In this document: in pieces, positions 45,945 to 56,860 of the stretch
Layout of the letters: each line of letters opens with the position of its first letter
How positions within the stretch are numbered: the stretch's first letter is position 1
NCBI RefSeq assembly: GCF_014489475.1
Contig: NZ_CP060820.1
Span: forward strand, 3,054,001 to 3,118,000
Reading direction: 5' to 3'
DNA: 64,000 bases
From: Lysobacter terrestris
GTDB taxonomy: Bacteria > Pseudomonadota > Gammaproteobacteria > Xanthomonadales > Xanthomonadaceae
Made by a program: the position numbers and the translations under genes
Notes under the pieces: generated by a model
Database searches by the model: none
Told to the model about the DNA's origin: nothing
Seen by the model: only the letters and a program-made list of their open reading frames with translations

Positions 45945-47152
45945 TGACGTCCAACATGAGTTCGCCCCTTCGCGCGCCGGCCTCCGGCCTCGTGCTGCGT
46001 TCCGCCGTGCTGCTCTCCTGCGCGCTCGTCCTGGGCGGATGCTCCACGGTCAAGGGCTGGTTCGGCGGCAAGAAGGAAAAGCCGAACGAGCCGGCCGAGC
46101 TGACCGATTTCACGCCCTCGGTGACCGTCAACAAGATCTGGTCGGAACACGCGGGCAAGGGCGAAGGCCGGATGGGCGTGCGCCAGGGGCCGGCGGTGGC
46201 CGATGGCCGCGTCTACGCGGCCGCGATCGAAGGCGGTGTGCGCGCGCTCGACCTGCAGACCGGCAAACCGGTGTGGCATTACGAAAGCAAGCGCCAGCTG
46301 TCCGGCGGTCCCGGTGCCGGCGACGGCCTGGTGGTCGTCGGTGGACTCGAGGGCGAAGTGATCGCGCTCGACGCCGCCACCGGTACGGAGAAGTGGCAGG
46401 CCAAGGTGCCGGCGGAAGTCATCGCCGCGCCGACGATTGGCCTGGGCAGTGTCTTCGTGCGCTCCAACGACGGCCACGTCACCGCCTTCGACGCCGCCAC
46501 CGGCGAGCGCCGCTGGTTCTGGGTCTATGAGGTTCCCACCCTGAGCCTGCGCGGCAACGATGCCGTGGTGCTGGGCCCGGGCTATGTCTTCTCCGGCAAC
46601 GACGACGGCACCGTAAGCGCGCTGTCGGCCACCGACGGCCGCACGCTGTGGACGCTGCCGATCGCGCAGCAGGAAGGCCGCAGCGAACTGGACCGCCTCG
46701 CCGACGTCGACGGCACGCCGGTGCTGGAAGGCAGCACCCTGTACGCGACCAGCTTCAAGAAGCAGACCGTCGCGATCGACGCACCGAGCGGCCGTGGCAT
46801 GTGGGCTAGCCAGTTCGGCGGTTCCGGCCGCCTGGGCGTGGCCAGCGACCGGCTGATCGTGTCCGACCCCGCCGGATCGGTGTACGCGCTGGACCGGAAC
46901 ACCGGTGGCTCGCTGTGGCAGCAGCCCGCGCTGGCGCGGCGCCTGCTGACGTCGCCGGCGGTGCAGGGCGATTACGCGGTGGTCGGCGACTACGACGGCT
47001 ACCTGCACTGGATGAAGCTGGACACCGGTGAACTGGCCGCGCGTGCCCGCGTCGGTGGCGATGCCCTGCGGGGTACCCCGGTCGTCGCCGACGGCATCCT
47101 CGTGGCCCAGGACATCGACGGCGAGCTGGCCGCGTTCCGCCTCGGCCAGTAA
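45944..47152 (+). CDS. bamB: Outer-membrane assembly lipoprotein BamB
   Basis: BamB is a lipoprotein subunit of the BAM complex that inserts beta-barrel proteins. The 402-residue protein has a lipoprotein signal (lipobox LGGC, Cys33) and an eight-bladed PQQ-like beta-propeller with repeated GxVxALDxxTG units such as VRALDLQTGKPVW and VIALDAATGTEKW. Length and position between yfgM and der fit BamB. It ends in a strong terminator. Confidence 0.95.
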   Translation: MTSNMSSPLRAPASGLVLRSAVLLSCALVLGGCSTVKGWFGGKKEKPNEPAELTDFTPSVTVNKIWSEHAGKGEGRMGVRQGPAVADGRVYAAAIEGGVRALDLQTGKPVWHYESKRQLSGGPGAGDGLVVVGGLEGEVIALDAATGTEKWQAKVPAEVIAAPTIGLGSVFVRSNDGHVTAFDAATGERRWFWVYEVPTLSLRGNDAVVLGPGYVFSGNDDGTVSALSATDGRTLWTLPIAQQEGRSELDRLADVDGTPVLEGSTLYATSFKKQTVAIDAPSGRGMWASQFGGSGRLGVASDRLIVSDPAGSVYALDRNTGGSLWQQPALARRLLTSPAVQGDYAVVGDYDGYLHWMKLDTGELAARARVGGDALRGTPVVADGILVAQDIDGELAAFRLGQ

Positions 47153-47174
47153 CGGCGTTTGGGCTTTTTCCATG

Positions 47175-47203
47175 ACCCCGGCCCATGGCCGGGGTTATTG
47201 TTT
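47175..47203 (+). terminator. Terminator after bamB
   Basis: A nine-base perfect stem, ACCCCGGCC with GGCCGGGGT, around CAT is followed by TATTGTTT. It separates bamB from der. Confidence 0.9.
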
Positions 47204-47266
47204 GCGCGTCTCGCCGGTCCTTCCCGCGATACGTCCTTGTCTTGAATTCCCGATTGGCAGGTTTCC

Positions 47267-48667
47267 ATGCTTCCCCTCGTAGCCCTGGTGGGCCGCCCCA
47301 ATGTCGGCAAGTCGACGCTGTTCAACGCCCTGACGCGTACCCGTGACGCGCTGGTGCACGACCAGCCCGGCGTGACCCGCGATCGCAACTACGGGGTCTG
47401 CCGTCCGGAAGGGCAGCGTGCCTTCGCGGTGGTGGATACCGGCGGCATCGCCGGCGTGGACGAAGGCCTGGCCGGCGCCACCGCGCGACAGGCGCGCGCG
47501 GCCGCCGAAGAAGCGGACCTCGTGCTGTTCGTCGTCGACGGTCGCGAGGGCGCCTCGGCGCTCGACGACGACATCCTGCGGTGGCTGCGCAAGGCCGCCC
47601 GGCCGACCGTGCTGGTGGTCAACAAGACCGACGGCATCGACGCCCGCGCCGCGATGGCGGAATTCGCGCGCTACGGTTTCGGCGATGTCATCGCGATCTC
47701 GTCGGCGCACCGCATGGGCATCGACGACCTGCTGGATGACATCCAGGAGCGCTTGCCCGAAGCGGGCAGCGCGGTCGAACTCGACAACGACCCCGACCGC
47801 ATCCGTGTCGCCTTCATCGGGCGCCCCAACGTCGGCAAGTCGACGCTGGTGAACCGCCTGCTCGGCGAGGAACGCATGATCGCCTCGGAAGTGCCGGGCA
47901 CCACGCGCGATGCGGTATCCGTCGACATGGAACGCGACGGCCGCCTGTACCGCCTGATCGATACCGCCGGCCTGCGCCGCAAGTCGAAGGTGGAAGAGGT
48001 GGTCGAGAAGTTCTCGATCGTGAAGACGCTGGCTGCGATCGAGGAGTGTCAGGTCGCCGTGGTCATGCTCGACGCGGGCGAAGGCGTGACTGACCAGGAC
48101 GCGAGCGTGCTCGGCTACGCGCTCGATGCGGGCCGCGCGCTCGTTGTCGCCGTCAACAAGTGGGACAACCAGACCGAATACCAGCGCCAGCAGACCGAAA
48201 ACCTGCTGATTCGCAAGCTTGCTTTCGTCGAATGGGCCGAGGTGGTGCGCATCAGCGCCAAGCACGGCTCGGGCCTGCGCGAGCTGTTCAACGCGATCCA
48301 TCGCGCGCACAAGTCCGCGACCACCGAGCTGGGCACCAGCGAGGTGACCAAGGCCATGGAAATCGCCTACGAAACCAACCCGCCGCCGGTGGTGCGCGGC
48401 CACGTGGCGAAGATGCGCTTTGCCCACCCGGGCGGCGTCAATCCGCCGACCTTCATCATCCACGGCACGCGCCTGCGCACGCTGGCCGACAGCTACAAGC
48501 GCTACCTCGAGAACTTCTTCCGCAAGCGCTTCAAGCTGGTCGGCACGCCGGTCCGCTTCGTCTTCAAGGAAGGCACCAACCCATACGAAGGCAAGAAGAA
48601 CGTGCTGACCGAGCGGCAGGTGGCGAAGAAGCGGCGCATGATCCGGCACGTCAAGCGCGGCAAGTGA
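47267..48667 (+). CDS. der: Ribosome biogenesis GTPase Der (EngA)
   Basis: Der is an essential double GTPase for 50S assembly. The 466-residue protein has two G domains, each with GRPNVGKST (near residues 8 and 185), DTGG/DTAG switch motifs and NKTD/NKWD specificity motifs, then a KH-like C-terminal domain ending in a basic tail ([13 protein letters not shown]). It lies beyond the bamB terminator and must have its own promoter. Confidence 0.97.
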   Translation: MLPLVALVGRPNVGKSTLFNALTRTRDALVHDQPGVTRDRNYGVCRPEGQRAFAVVDTGGIAGVDEGLAGATARQARAAAEEADLVLFVVDGREGASALDDDILRWLRKAARPTVLVVNKTDGIDARAAMAEFARYGFGDVIAISSAHRMGIDDLLDDIQERLPEAGSAVELDNDPDRIRVAFIGRPNVGKSTLVNRLLGEERMIASEVPGTTRDAVSVDMERDGRLYRLIDTAGLRRKSKVEEVVEKFSIVKTLAAIEECQVAVVMLDAGEGVTDQDASVLGYALDAGRALVVAVNKWDNQTEYQRQQTENLLIRKLAFVEWAEVVRISAKHGSGLRELFNAIHRAHKSATTELGTSEVTKAMEIAYETNPPPVVRGHVAKMRFAHPGGVNPPTFIIHGTRLRTLADSYKRYLENFFRKRFKLVGTPVRFVFKEGTNPYEGKKNVLTERQVAKKRRMIRHVKRGK

Positions 48668-48673
48668 CGCAAT

Positions 48674-48694
48674 GGCGTTCGCGCTGCGAACGCC
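48674..48694. other. Hairpin after der
   Basis: GGCGTTCGC and GCGAACGCC form a nine-base stem around GCT directly after der. No T-tract follows, so it is listed as a structure rather than a terminator. Confidence 0.4.
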
Positions 48695-48758
48695 CTGATC
48701 GTTGCGTCCTGGGTAAGCGGGATGACGAGCAACAACGGAACCTCACCGAGTCGATGAG

Positions 48759-49349
48759 TTGAACGCCCCGTTGCCACCATCCCAGGTCACTCTCGGCATC
48801 CTTGCTGGCGGGCGCGCGACGCGACTGGGCGGTGCCGACAAGGCCTGGCTGGAGCGCGACGGAATCGCCCAGGTGCTGCGCTGGCAACGCCGCTTCGCGG
48901 TCGAAACCGCGGCCGTGATCGTCAGCGCGAACCAGCGGCTGGAGCGTTATCCGCAGGCGGAGCTGCATGCGGTCGCCGATCGTGTCCACGGCGACATCGG
49001 TCCCATCGCCGGCCTCGACGCGCTGCTGGCCGCATGCACCACGCCGTGGCTGCTGACGCTGCCGGTCGACCTGGTGGGTGTCAACGATTGCCTGCTGCCC
49101 ACCCTGGATTCCGGCCGCGATCGCCATGGCGCGTTCGCCATCGACGACGACGGCCCGCAGCCGCTGGTGGCGTTGTGGAACGTGGCCGCCGCGATCACCG
49201 CGACCGCGGCGCAGATCGAAGCCGGCGCCACCGCCGTGCACGCACTGCAGGCGAAGCTGGGCATGCCCGGCGTGCGCTTCGCCGGCGTACGCTTCGGCAA
49301 CCTCAATACTCCCGAAGACCTGCGTGCGGCGGGGATCCGACATGACTGA
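48759..49349 (+). CDS. mobA: Molybdenum cofactor guanylyltransferase
   Basis: MobA attaches GMP to molybdopterin to make the guanine dinucleotide cofactor. The 196-residue protein has the nucleotide-binding motif ILAGGRATRLGGADKAWL near residue 14, the GPIAGL motif and the metal-binding Asp of LPVDLVG. The start appears to be TTG at 48759; no ATG or GTG gives an intact N-terminus. It overlaps moeA by eight bases. Confidence 0.9.
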   Translation: MNAPLPPSQVTLGILAGGRATRLGGADKAWLERDGIAQVLRWQRRFAVETAAVIVSANQRLERYPQAELHAVADRVHGDIGPIAGLDALLAACTTPWLLTLPVDLVGVNDCLLPTLDSGRDRHGAFAIDDDGPQPLVALWNVAAAITATAAQIEAGATAVHALQAKLGMPGVRFAGVRFGNLNTPEDLRAAGIRHD

Positions 49350-50553
49350 CGTTCCAACCGGGCTGCTGTTCGACGATGCGATGACCCTGCTGCAGGGGAT
49401 CGCCGCGCAGCATCGCCTGGAAGCCGAAACGCTGGCGCTCGGGCGCTGCCATGGGCGCGTGCTTGCGCAGGACATCGATGCGTCGTTGGCCTTGCCGCCG
49501 TTCGACAACAGCGCGATGGATGGCTTCGCGTTCCGTCACGCCGACCTTGCTGGTACCGAAACCCAGCTGAGGTTGGCGGGCGAGCAGTTCGCCGGTCCCG
49601 CCAACGACGTCGCGCCGGGGCCGGGCGAATGCATGCGCATCACCACCGGCGCGCCGATGCCGCCCGGCACGGACACCGTTGCGATCAAGGAGAACTGCCG
49701 CGTCGAGAACGGGGTCGTGGTCGTGCCCGACACGCGCGCCGCAGCGAACGTGCGCCACGCCGGCGAAGACGTGCGCGTGGGCGACCGCGTATTGCAGGCG
49801 GGCACAGTGCTGACCGCGACGCGTGTCTCGCTGGCGGCGTCGCTCGGCCTCGCTTCGCTGCGGGTCGCGCGCAAGCCGACCGTGGCCGTGTTCACCACCG
49901 GCGACGAGCTGGTCGAGCCGGGAATGGCGCTGGCGCCGGGGCAGATCTACGACAGCAACCGCGAGCTGCTCATGGGCCTGTTGCGAGCCGATGGCCTGGA
50001 GCCCACGGCGTGGCCGCGATTGCCCGACGACCCGAAGCAGGTCGAGATCGCCCTGCGCGACGCCGGCTGCGCATTCGACCTGATCGTGACCGCGGGTGGC
50101 GTGTCGGCGGGCGAGAAGGATCACCTTCCCGGGGTGCTCGCGCAGTTCGGCAGCACGCATTTCTGGAAGGTGAAGATGAAGCCCGGCATGCCGCTGCTGT
50201 TCGGCACGCTGGACCAGGCGCGCGTGCTGGCGCTGCCGGGCAACCCGGTGTCGGTGCTGGCGACCTACCTCACCTTCGGCCGGGCGCTGATCGACGGCCT
50301 GCAGGGCCGGAGCGAGCCGCGACCGACCTGGCGCGCGCAGCTGGCAGCGCCGTTGGAGAAGGCGCATCCGCGCCGCGAGTTCCTCCGCGGGCGCCTGTTC
50401 GGCGGCAGCAATGGCGTGCTGCATGTCGAGGCCGATGCCGCTACCGGCTCGCACCGCCTGCGGGCGGCGGCGGAGGCCAATGCCCTGGTCGTCGTGCCGG
50501 AAGGCCCCCAGCGCTACGCCGCAGGCGAAGTGGTCGAGGTCATTCCGCTGTAA
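49342..50553 (+). CDS. moeA: Molybdopterin molybdenumtransferase MoeA
   Basis: MoeA inserts molybdate into adenylated molybdopterin. The 403-residue protein has the family landmarks PPFDNSAMDGFA, ITTGAPMPPGTDTV, the MoCF domain with FTTGDELVEPG and TAGGVSAGEKDHL, and LPGNPVSVLATY. The ATG at 49342 begins the homology. It is coupled to mobA by an eight-base overlap and followed by moeB after 46 bases. Confidence 0.95.
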   Translation: MTDVPTGLLFDDAMTLLQGIAAQHRLEAETLALGRCHGRVLAQDIDASLALPPFDNSAMDGFAFRHADLAGTETQLRLAGEQFAGPANDVAPGPGECMRITTGAPMPPGTDTVAIKENCRVENGVVVVPDTRAAANVRHAGEDVRVGDRVLQAGTVLTATRVSLAASLGLASLRVARKPTVAVFTTGDELVEPGMALAPGQIYDSNRELLMGLLRADGLEPTAWPRLPDDPKQVEIALRDAGCAFDLIVTAGGVSAGEKDHLPGVLAQFGSTHFWKVKMKPGMPLLFGTLDQARVLALPGNPVSVLATYLTFGRALIDGLQGRSEPRPTWRAQLAAPLEKAHPRREFLRGRLFGGSNGVLHVEADAATGSHRLRAAAEANALVVVPEGPQRYAAGEVVEVIPL

Positions 50554-50564
50554 GTGCGCCCGCG

Positions 50565-50593
50565 TTGGCGTACGCCGCTTTGCCGCGGATAAT
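50565..50593 (+). promoter_or_regulatory. Candidate moeB promoter giving a leaderless transcript
   Basis: TTGGCG (50565-50570), a 17-base spacer and GATAAT (50588-50593) resemble a sigma-70 promoter. The -10 ends six bases before the moeB ATG, so transcription would begin at the start codon. Confidence 0.6.
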
Positions 50594-50599
50594 TGCCCC

Positions 50600-51727
50600 A
50601 TGGCCATAGCAGTGATTTCTCCGGCGGATGCCCTGCGCCGCCAGAACGCGGGCGCGGTGCTGGTCGATGTGCGCGAGGCACACGAGCGCGCCACGGGACA
50701 CGCCGCCGGCGCGCTGGGCGTCGCGCGCGCGGAGCTCGAGGCGGACCCGGCATCGGTATTGCCGGCAACCGGCGCAGAAATCCTGCTGATCTGCCAATCC
50801 GGCGCGCGTTCGATGAAGGCCGCCCAGGCGCTCGACGAAGCCGGCTACACCCGGCTGGCCTCGGTCGAGGGTGGCACGGCGCGCTGGATCGCCGAGGGCC
50901 TGCCACTGACCCGGCCCGAGGTCGACACGGATTTCTACGAGCGCTATTCGCGCCACCTGCGCCTGCCCGAAGTCGGCGAGGCGGGGCAGCGCCTGCTGGA
51001 AGCCGCGCGCGTCGCGATGGTCGGCGCGGGTGGGCTGGGGTCGCCGGCGGCGTACTACCTGGCCGCGGCCGGCGTGGGCACGCTGGTGCTCGCCGACGAC
51101 GATGTCGTCGATCGCAGCAACCTGCAGCGCCAGATCCTGCACACCGATGCCCGCATCGGCGTGGCGAAAGTCGAATCCGCGCGGATCGCGCTGTCGGCAT
51201 TGAATCCGCGATTGAAGGTCGAGGCGTTTGCCGAGCGCATCACCGCCGCGAACGTCGAGCGCCTGATCGCCGACGCCGACGTGGTCATCGATGGCGCCGA
51301 CAACTTCCCGGTGCGCTACCTGCTCAACGACGCCTGCGTGAAGCTCGGCAAGCCACTGGTGTACGGCGCCGTGCACCGCTTCGAAGGACAGGTCAGCGTG
51401 TATGACGCGGGGCGTCATCGCGGCGAAGCGCCGTGCTATCGCTGTTTGTTCCCGGAACCGCCGCCGCCGGAAGCCGCGCCGAATTGCGCCGAAGCCGGCG
51501 TGCTCGGCGTGCTGCCCGGGGTGATCGGCCTGTTGCAGGCGACCGAAGTGGTGAAGCTGATCCTCGGCATCGGCGTGCCGTTGACCGGGCGCCTGCTCAA
51601 CTTCGATGCGCTGGCGATGCGTTTCCGCGAAACGCGCCTGCGCCCCGACCGGGATTGCGTGGTGTGCGCACCGGGGCGTGAATTCCCCGGCTACATCGAC
51701 TATGCGAGGTTCTGCGCGGGAACCTGA
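50600..51727 (+). CDS. moeB: MoeB/ThiF-type adenylyltransferase with N-terminal rhodanese domain
   Basis: MoeB activates the C-terminus of MoaD by adenylation for molybdopterin synthase. The 375-residue protein fuses a rhodanese domain (about 1-105, active-loop Cys in LLICQSGARSMKAA) to a ThiF/MoeB domain (about 115-375) with the ATP motif GAGGLGSPA, DDDVVDRSNLQRQ and two zinc CxxC pairs (CYRC and CVVC). In the eukaryotic MOCS3 form and many bacteria the rhodanese is C-terminal; here it is N-terminal. The rhodanese may supply sulfur to the activated partner. MoeB is favoured over ThiF by the mobA-moeA context. Confidence 0.9.
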   Translation: MAIAVISPADALRRQNAGAVLVDVREAHERATGHAAGALGVARAELEADPASVLPATGAEILLICQSGARSMKAAQALDEAGYTRLASVEGGTARWIAEGLPLTRPEVDTDFYERYSRHLRLPEVGEAGQRLLEAARVAMVGAGGLGSPAAYYLAAAGVGTLVLADDDVVDRSNLQRQILHTDARIGVAKVESARIALSALNPRLKVEAFAERITAANVERLIADADVVIDGADNFPVRYLLNDACVKLGKPLVYGAVHRFEGQVSVYDAGRHRGEAPCYRCLFPEPPPPEAAPNCAEAGVLGVLPGVIGLLQATEVVKLILGIGVPLTGRLLNFDALAMRFRETRLRPDRDCVVCAPGREFPGYIDYARFCAGT

Positions 51728-51738
51728 GGAGGTGGCGG

Positions 51739-52794
51739 ATGGACAGCGTGCGCGTGGGCAAGCAGTGCATCCGTTTCGCGGCAGTCCTGGGCCTGCTGGG
51801 CTCGGGGCCGTCCGCAGGCGCACAAGAACCCGCGCCTGTAGCCGCATCTTCGCCGCTGTGCAGCCGCATCGCGCAGTCGCCGCCGTCGTATGCCTCGCGC
51901 ATCGCACAGGTGGCCTGTGCCGAGAACGCGCTGTGGTTCGGTCCCTTCATCGATACGCAGGGACGGCTGGCCAGCATCACCGTGTCCGAAGGCGAGCGCC
52001 TGCGCCTGCAGGACGGCGCGACGCCCGCATGGCAACGCGTCGCCGACTACTGGAAGGGCAGCGGCCTGTTGTCGCAGATGGCGAATTTCCCGGGCGCCAG
52101 CGATTGCAGCGTGGGCGGCGGCAGCCATTTCCAGACCTCGTCGTGCCGGGCCTTCCTGAGCGACACGCCCTGGTCGGCGGTATTCGTCTCCTTCGTGATG
52201 GCACGCGCGGGCGTGCCGGGATTCAACCCGTCGGCGAGCCACATCGATTACATCCGCGATGCCTACCGCTACCCGGCAGCGTCGCCGTACGTGCTGGCGG
52301 ATCCGGATGCCACCATGGCCGCCGCGGGCGACCTGCTGTGTTTTTCGCGCGGGCGCAGCGACATCGGCGCGAACGGTTTCCGCGACTTCCTCGCCAGCGG
52401 GTCGGGCGGGATGAACATGCACTGCGACATCGTCGTCGCCGCCAATCCGGACGGCGACGGCAAGCTTTATCTGGTCGGCGGCAACGTGTTGCAGGGCGTG
52501 ACCATGCGGGTGCTGCCGCTCAACCGCACCGGCGCCATCTGGGGACTGCCGCGGCGCATCGCCGCCCCCGGCGCGTGCCAGCCGGGCAGCGAAGGTCCCT
52601 GCAGTTTCAACCGGCAGGACTGGGTGACGCTGATGAAGCTCAAGCCCTTGCCCGTCCCCAACCACCTGGCGCCGATTCCCACCACGCCGCCGCAATGCTG
52701 CACGCAGTGCCCATTGCCGCTGCCCGAACACCTGCGGCGCTGCCCGCCGTTGCAGCGCCCGGTCGATGCATTGCCGGGCGGGCAGGGACGCTAG
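51739..52794 (+). CDS. DUF2272-domain exported protein
   Basis: The 351-residue protein has a signal peptide (cleavage near AGA-QE, residue 28) and a domain with TPWSAVFVSFVMARAGVPGF and SHIDYIRDAY, which I recognise as DUF2272, likely a papain-like or NlpC-related fold. A Cys/Pro-rich tail (QCCTQCPLP near residue 318) is unusual. It starts after the strong site GAGGAGGTG, 11 bases behind moeB, but has no obvious link to molybdenum metabolism. Function unknown. Confidence 0.8.
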   Translation: MDSVRVGKQCIRFAAVLGLLGSGPSAGAQEPAPVAASSPLCSRIAQSPPSYASRIAQVACAENALWFGPFIDTQGRLASITVSEGERLRLQDGATPAWQRVADYWKGSGLLSQMANFPGASDCSVGGGSHFQTSSCRAFLSDTPWSAVFVSFVMARAGVPGFNPSASHIDYIRDAYRYPAASPYVLADPDATMAAAGDLLCFSRGRSDIGANGFRDFLASGSGGMNMHCDIVVAANPDGDGKLYLVGGNVLQGVTMRVLPLNRTGAIWGLPRRIAAPGACQPGSEGPCSFNRQDWVTLMKLKPLPVPNHLAPIPTTPPQCCTQCPLPLPEHLRRCPPLQRPVDALPGGQGR

Positions 52795-52801
52795 CGGAGT
52801 T

Positions 52802-53017
52802 TCAGACGACGCGTTCGACCACGGCCGCGGCGCTCGCCGTGCGGCGTCGCGGCTTCGCGCGCGGATCCAGTTGCACGTTGAGCACCATGTTGCAGTGGAT
52901 GCAGCTGTAGCTCAGGCAACGGATGTCGTCGCTGTCGTTGTTCTGGCCGAAAACGCTCTCGATGCGGACATGCAGCAACCGCTTGCCGCACTTGGGGCAT
53001 TCGCCTTGATTGATCAT
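52802..53017 (-). CDS. Small zinc-ribbon protein, 71 aa
   Basis: The product contains two CxxC pairs, CPKCGK at the N-terminus and CIHC near residue 39, the pattern of a zinc ribbon, followed by a basic Arg-rich tail. No known family is recognised. Its start overlaps the stop of the upstream alpha/beta hydrolase gene by four bases (ATGA), indicating translational coupling. Confidence 0.7.
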   Translation of the reverse strand: MINQGECPKCGKRLLHVRIESVFGQNNDSDDIRCLSYSCIHCNMVLNVQLDPRAKPRRRTASAAAVVERVV

Positions 53018-53859
53018 GTCGACTTTCTCCGGCCCGGCAGCGGGCGGTGGACGTGGATGGCAACAGGGTTGATGGCAGACGGGCCGGAACGCGGGGCAGG
53101 TGTCGCGAAAAACGCCTTGAGCGTCCGCGAGAACCCCGGCGCCGCGGCGACGTTGCCGTGTTCGGCGCTGGGGAGCTCAAGCACCCGCGGGCGCCGCGGC
53201 AGCGCTTCGATCAGGCGCTGGGTGCTGGCGGCCGGGATCACCTTGTCCCGGCCGGCGCGCACCACCAGGGTCGGCCCGGTGCGACGCGACAGGTTGGAAA
53301 CCGAATCGAAGCGGTCGCGCGCCAGCAGGCGCACGGGCAGCCAGCGGTAGTGCGCCTGGCCGACGTCGGCCAGGGTGTCGTAGGGCGTGATCAGAGCCAG
53401 GCGCCGCACCGGGCGCTGCGCGGCGACGTGGGCGGCCACGCCCGATCCCAGGCTGTAGCCGATGACGTCCACGCCGATGCGCGGATGCTGGAGGCGGACA
53501 TGGTCGAACAGGGCCAGGGCATCGCTGGCCAGGCCGGCTTCGTCGGGCTGCCCCTCGCTCGCGCCGAATCCGCGGTAGGCCACCAGGTACACCGTGTGCT
53601 GCGGGAACCAGCGCGCGAAGCTGGAGCGGTTGAGCTGGATGGCCTCGGAGTTGCCGCCGAAATAGACCAGGGCGCGCTTGCGGCCGGGATTCACCACCCA
53701 GCCACGCAGGGTGACGTCACCGTTGACCAGCGCGAAATTGGTCTGGGTCGCCTCCACCCGCGTCTGGTGCGGGAGGTACACCAGCTCGCGCTGCCGCACG
53801 TACATGAAGCCACAAAGCCCCAGGTACACCATCGTCAGCGGCAGCGCGATCCAGAACAT
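53014..53859 (-). CDS. Membrane-anchored alpha/beta hydrolase (BEM46/YfhR-like)
   Basis: The 281-residue protein has one N-terminal membrane helix (about 2-20) and an alpha/beta hydrolase domain with nucleophile Ser136 in GYSLGSG, Asp in RAGRDKVIP and His in SAEHGNV. This resembles the BEM46/YfhR family of unknown substrate. The ATG at 53859 begins the membrane helix; 15 further in-frame codons upstream are less likely. It is coupled to the zinc-ribbon gene by a four-base overlap. Confidence 0.85.
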   Translation of the reverse strand: MFWIALPLTMVYLGLCGFMYVRQRELVYLPHQTRVEATQTNFALVNGDVTLRGWVVNPGRKRALVYFGGNSEAIQLNRSSFARWFPQHTVYLVAYRGFGASEGQPDEAGLASDALALFDHVRLQHPRIGVDVIGYSLGSGVAAHVAAQRPVRRLALITPYDTLADVGQAHYRWLPVRLLARDRFDSVSNLSRRTGPTLVVRAGRDKVIPAASTQRLIEALPRRPRVLELPSAEHGNVAAAPGFSRTLKAFFATPAPRSGPSAINPVAIHVHRPLPGRRKST

Positions 53860-53975
53860 GGCCCCCGTCCTCGCACCTGCCGTGGCAGGTCGTGAAGCTG
53901 GCAATGAGCCTATCGGCCGCGATGTGATCCGGACGCATCCATGCCGGTCTTCGGGATCGCGATCTGGGTCGGAGG

Positions 53976-54287
53976 CTAGCCCTTATGCAAACGCTGCGCT
54001 GCCTCGAACGCGGCCAACTGCTCCGGGGTCGCGTCGCGCTGGTGCTTCGCCTTCCAGGCCGGGAAGGGCTCGCCGTAGACCGCCTCGCGCGCCTCGTCCT
54101 TGGTCATGGTGATGCCGCGGTGCTCGGCCGCTTCGCGGTACCAGTCGGCCAGGCAGTTGCGGCAGAACCCGGCCAGGATCATCAGGTCGATGTTCTGCAC
54201 ATCGGCGCGTTCCTGCAGCAGGTGCTCGCGCAGGCGGCGGAAGACGGCGGCTTCGATCTGGGTGGTTTCGAAATCGGTGTCGGACAT
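53976..54287 (-). CDS. DUF1244-family small protein
   Basis: The 103-residue protein matches DUF1244: [35 protein letters not shown], with a CxxC pair, then [29 protein letters not shown]. The family is widespread in proteobacteria without a known function. It is divergent from folD across a 71-base gap. Confidence 0.88.
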   Translation of the reverse strand: MSDTDFETTQIEAAVFRRLREHLLQERADVQNIDLMILAGFCRNCLADWYREAAEHRGITMTKDEAREAVYGEPFPAWKAKHQRDATPEQLAAFEAAQRLHKG

Positions 54288-54358
54288 GGAACCGGGCCCG
54301 GGGTGGGGGAGGGATGGGCGATAATGTGCGCCTTCATCGCTTCGAATCCCACCTCCGA

Positions 54359-55219
54359 ATGACCGCCCGCATCCTTGACGGCAAGCGCATCGCCGAAGAC
54401 CTGCTCGACAACCTCAAGGCGCAGGTGGACGCGCGGGTCGCGGCCGGCAAGCCCGCCCCGGGCCTGGCGGTGGTGCTGGTGGGGAACGATCCGGCCTCGT
54501 CGGTGTACGTCAAGAACAAGCGCCGCGCCGCGCAGAAGGTCGGGATCCGCGCGATCGACTACGACCTGCCGGCCGATACCAGCGACGAGCAGTTGCTGGC
54601 GCTGGTCGACCAGCTCAATGCCGATCCCCAGGTGCACGGCATCCTCGTGCAGTTGCCGCTGCCGGGGCACCGCGACGCCACCTACCTGATCCATCGCATC
54701 GATCCGAGCAAGGACGTGGACGGCTTCCACCCGGAGAACGTCGGCCATCTGGCGCTGCGCCAGTTCGGCCTGCGCCCGTGCACCCCGCGTGGCATCACCA
54801 CGCTGCTGGCCTACACCGACCGGCCGGTGCGCGGGCAGAGCGCCACGATCGTGGGCGTGTCCAATCACGTCGGCCGGCCGATGGCGCTGGAGCTGCTGAT
54901 TGCCGGCTGTACCGTCACCAGCTGCCACAAGTTCACCCCGCCCGACGTACTGGAGCAGTCCGTGCGCAACGCCGACATCCTGGTGGTGGCGGTGGGCCGG
55001 CCGCAGCTGATCCCGGGCGAATGGGTCAAGCCGGGCGCCGTGGTGATCGACGTGGGCATCAACCGCCTGGAGGACGGCCGCCTGGTCGGCGACGTGGGCT
55101 TCGAAGCCGCCGCCCAGCGCGCCAGCTGGATCACCCCGGTACCGGGCGGGGTCGGCCCGATGACCGTGGCGACCCTGATGCAGAACACCCTGGAAGCCGC
55201 CGAGGCCGCGGACGCCTGA
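54359..55219 (+). CDS. folD: Bifunctional methylenetetrahydrofolate dehydrogenase/cyclohydrolase
   Basis: FolD interconverts 5,10-methylene- and 10-formyl-tetrahydrofolate. The 286-residue protein has the catalytic Lys in [12 protein letters not shown], the QLPLPGH motif, and the Rossmann segment [16 protein letters not shown], closing with [16 protein letters not shown]. The ATG at 54359 matches the usual N-terminus ([11 protein letters not shown]). An upstream in-frame ATG at 54314 abuts a G-rich run but is too close to serve as a site. GATAAT at 54320-54325 is a candidate -10. Confidence 0.95.
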   Translation: MTARILDGKRIAEDLLDNLKAQVDARVAAGKPAPGLAVVLVGNDPASSVYVKNKRRAAQKVGIRAIDYDLPADTSDEQLLALVDQLNADPQVHGILVQLPLPGHRDATYLIHRIDPSKDVDGFHPENVGHLALRQFGLRPCTPRGITTLLAYTDRPVRGQSATIVGVSNHVGRPMALELLIAGCTVTSCHKFTPPDVLEQSVRNADILVVAVGRPQLIPGEWVKPGAVVIDVGINRLEDGRLVGDVGFEAAAQRASWITPVPGGVGPMTVATLMQNTLEAAEAADA

Positions 55220-56815
<1,596 letters not shown>

Positions 56816-56824
56816 ATGTGAGCG

Positions 56825-56860
56825 AAGAAGGGAGACGTCAGTTTCCCTTCTTTGTTTTTG
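56825..56860 (+). terminator. Terminator-like hairpin between guaB and guaA
   Basis: AAGAAGGGA (56825-56833) pairs with TCCCTTCTT (56844-56852), followed by TGTTTTTG. It lies in the 81-base guaB-guaA gap and may reduce guaA expression or mark an independent guaA transcript. Confidence 0.65.

Noticed and set aside
48701-48750. A REP-like fragment (GCGGGATGACGAGC) before mobA
   Set aside because: Only a partial resemblance to dispersed repeats and no clear palindrome; not enough to call.
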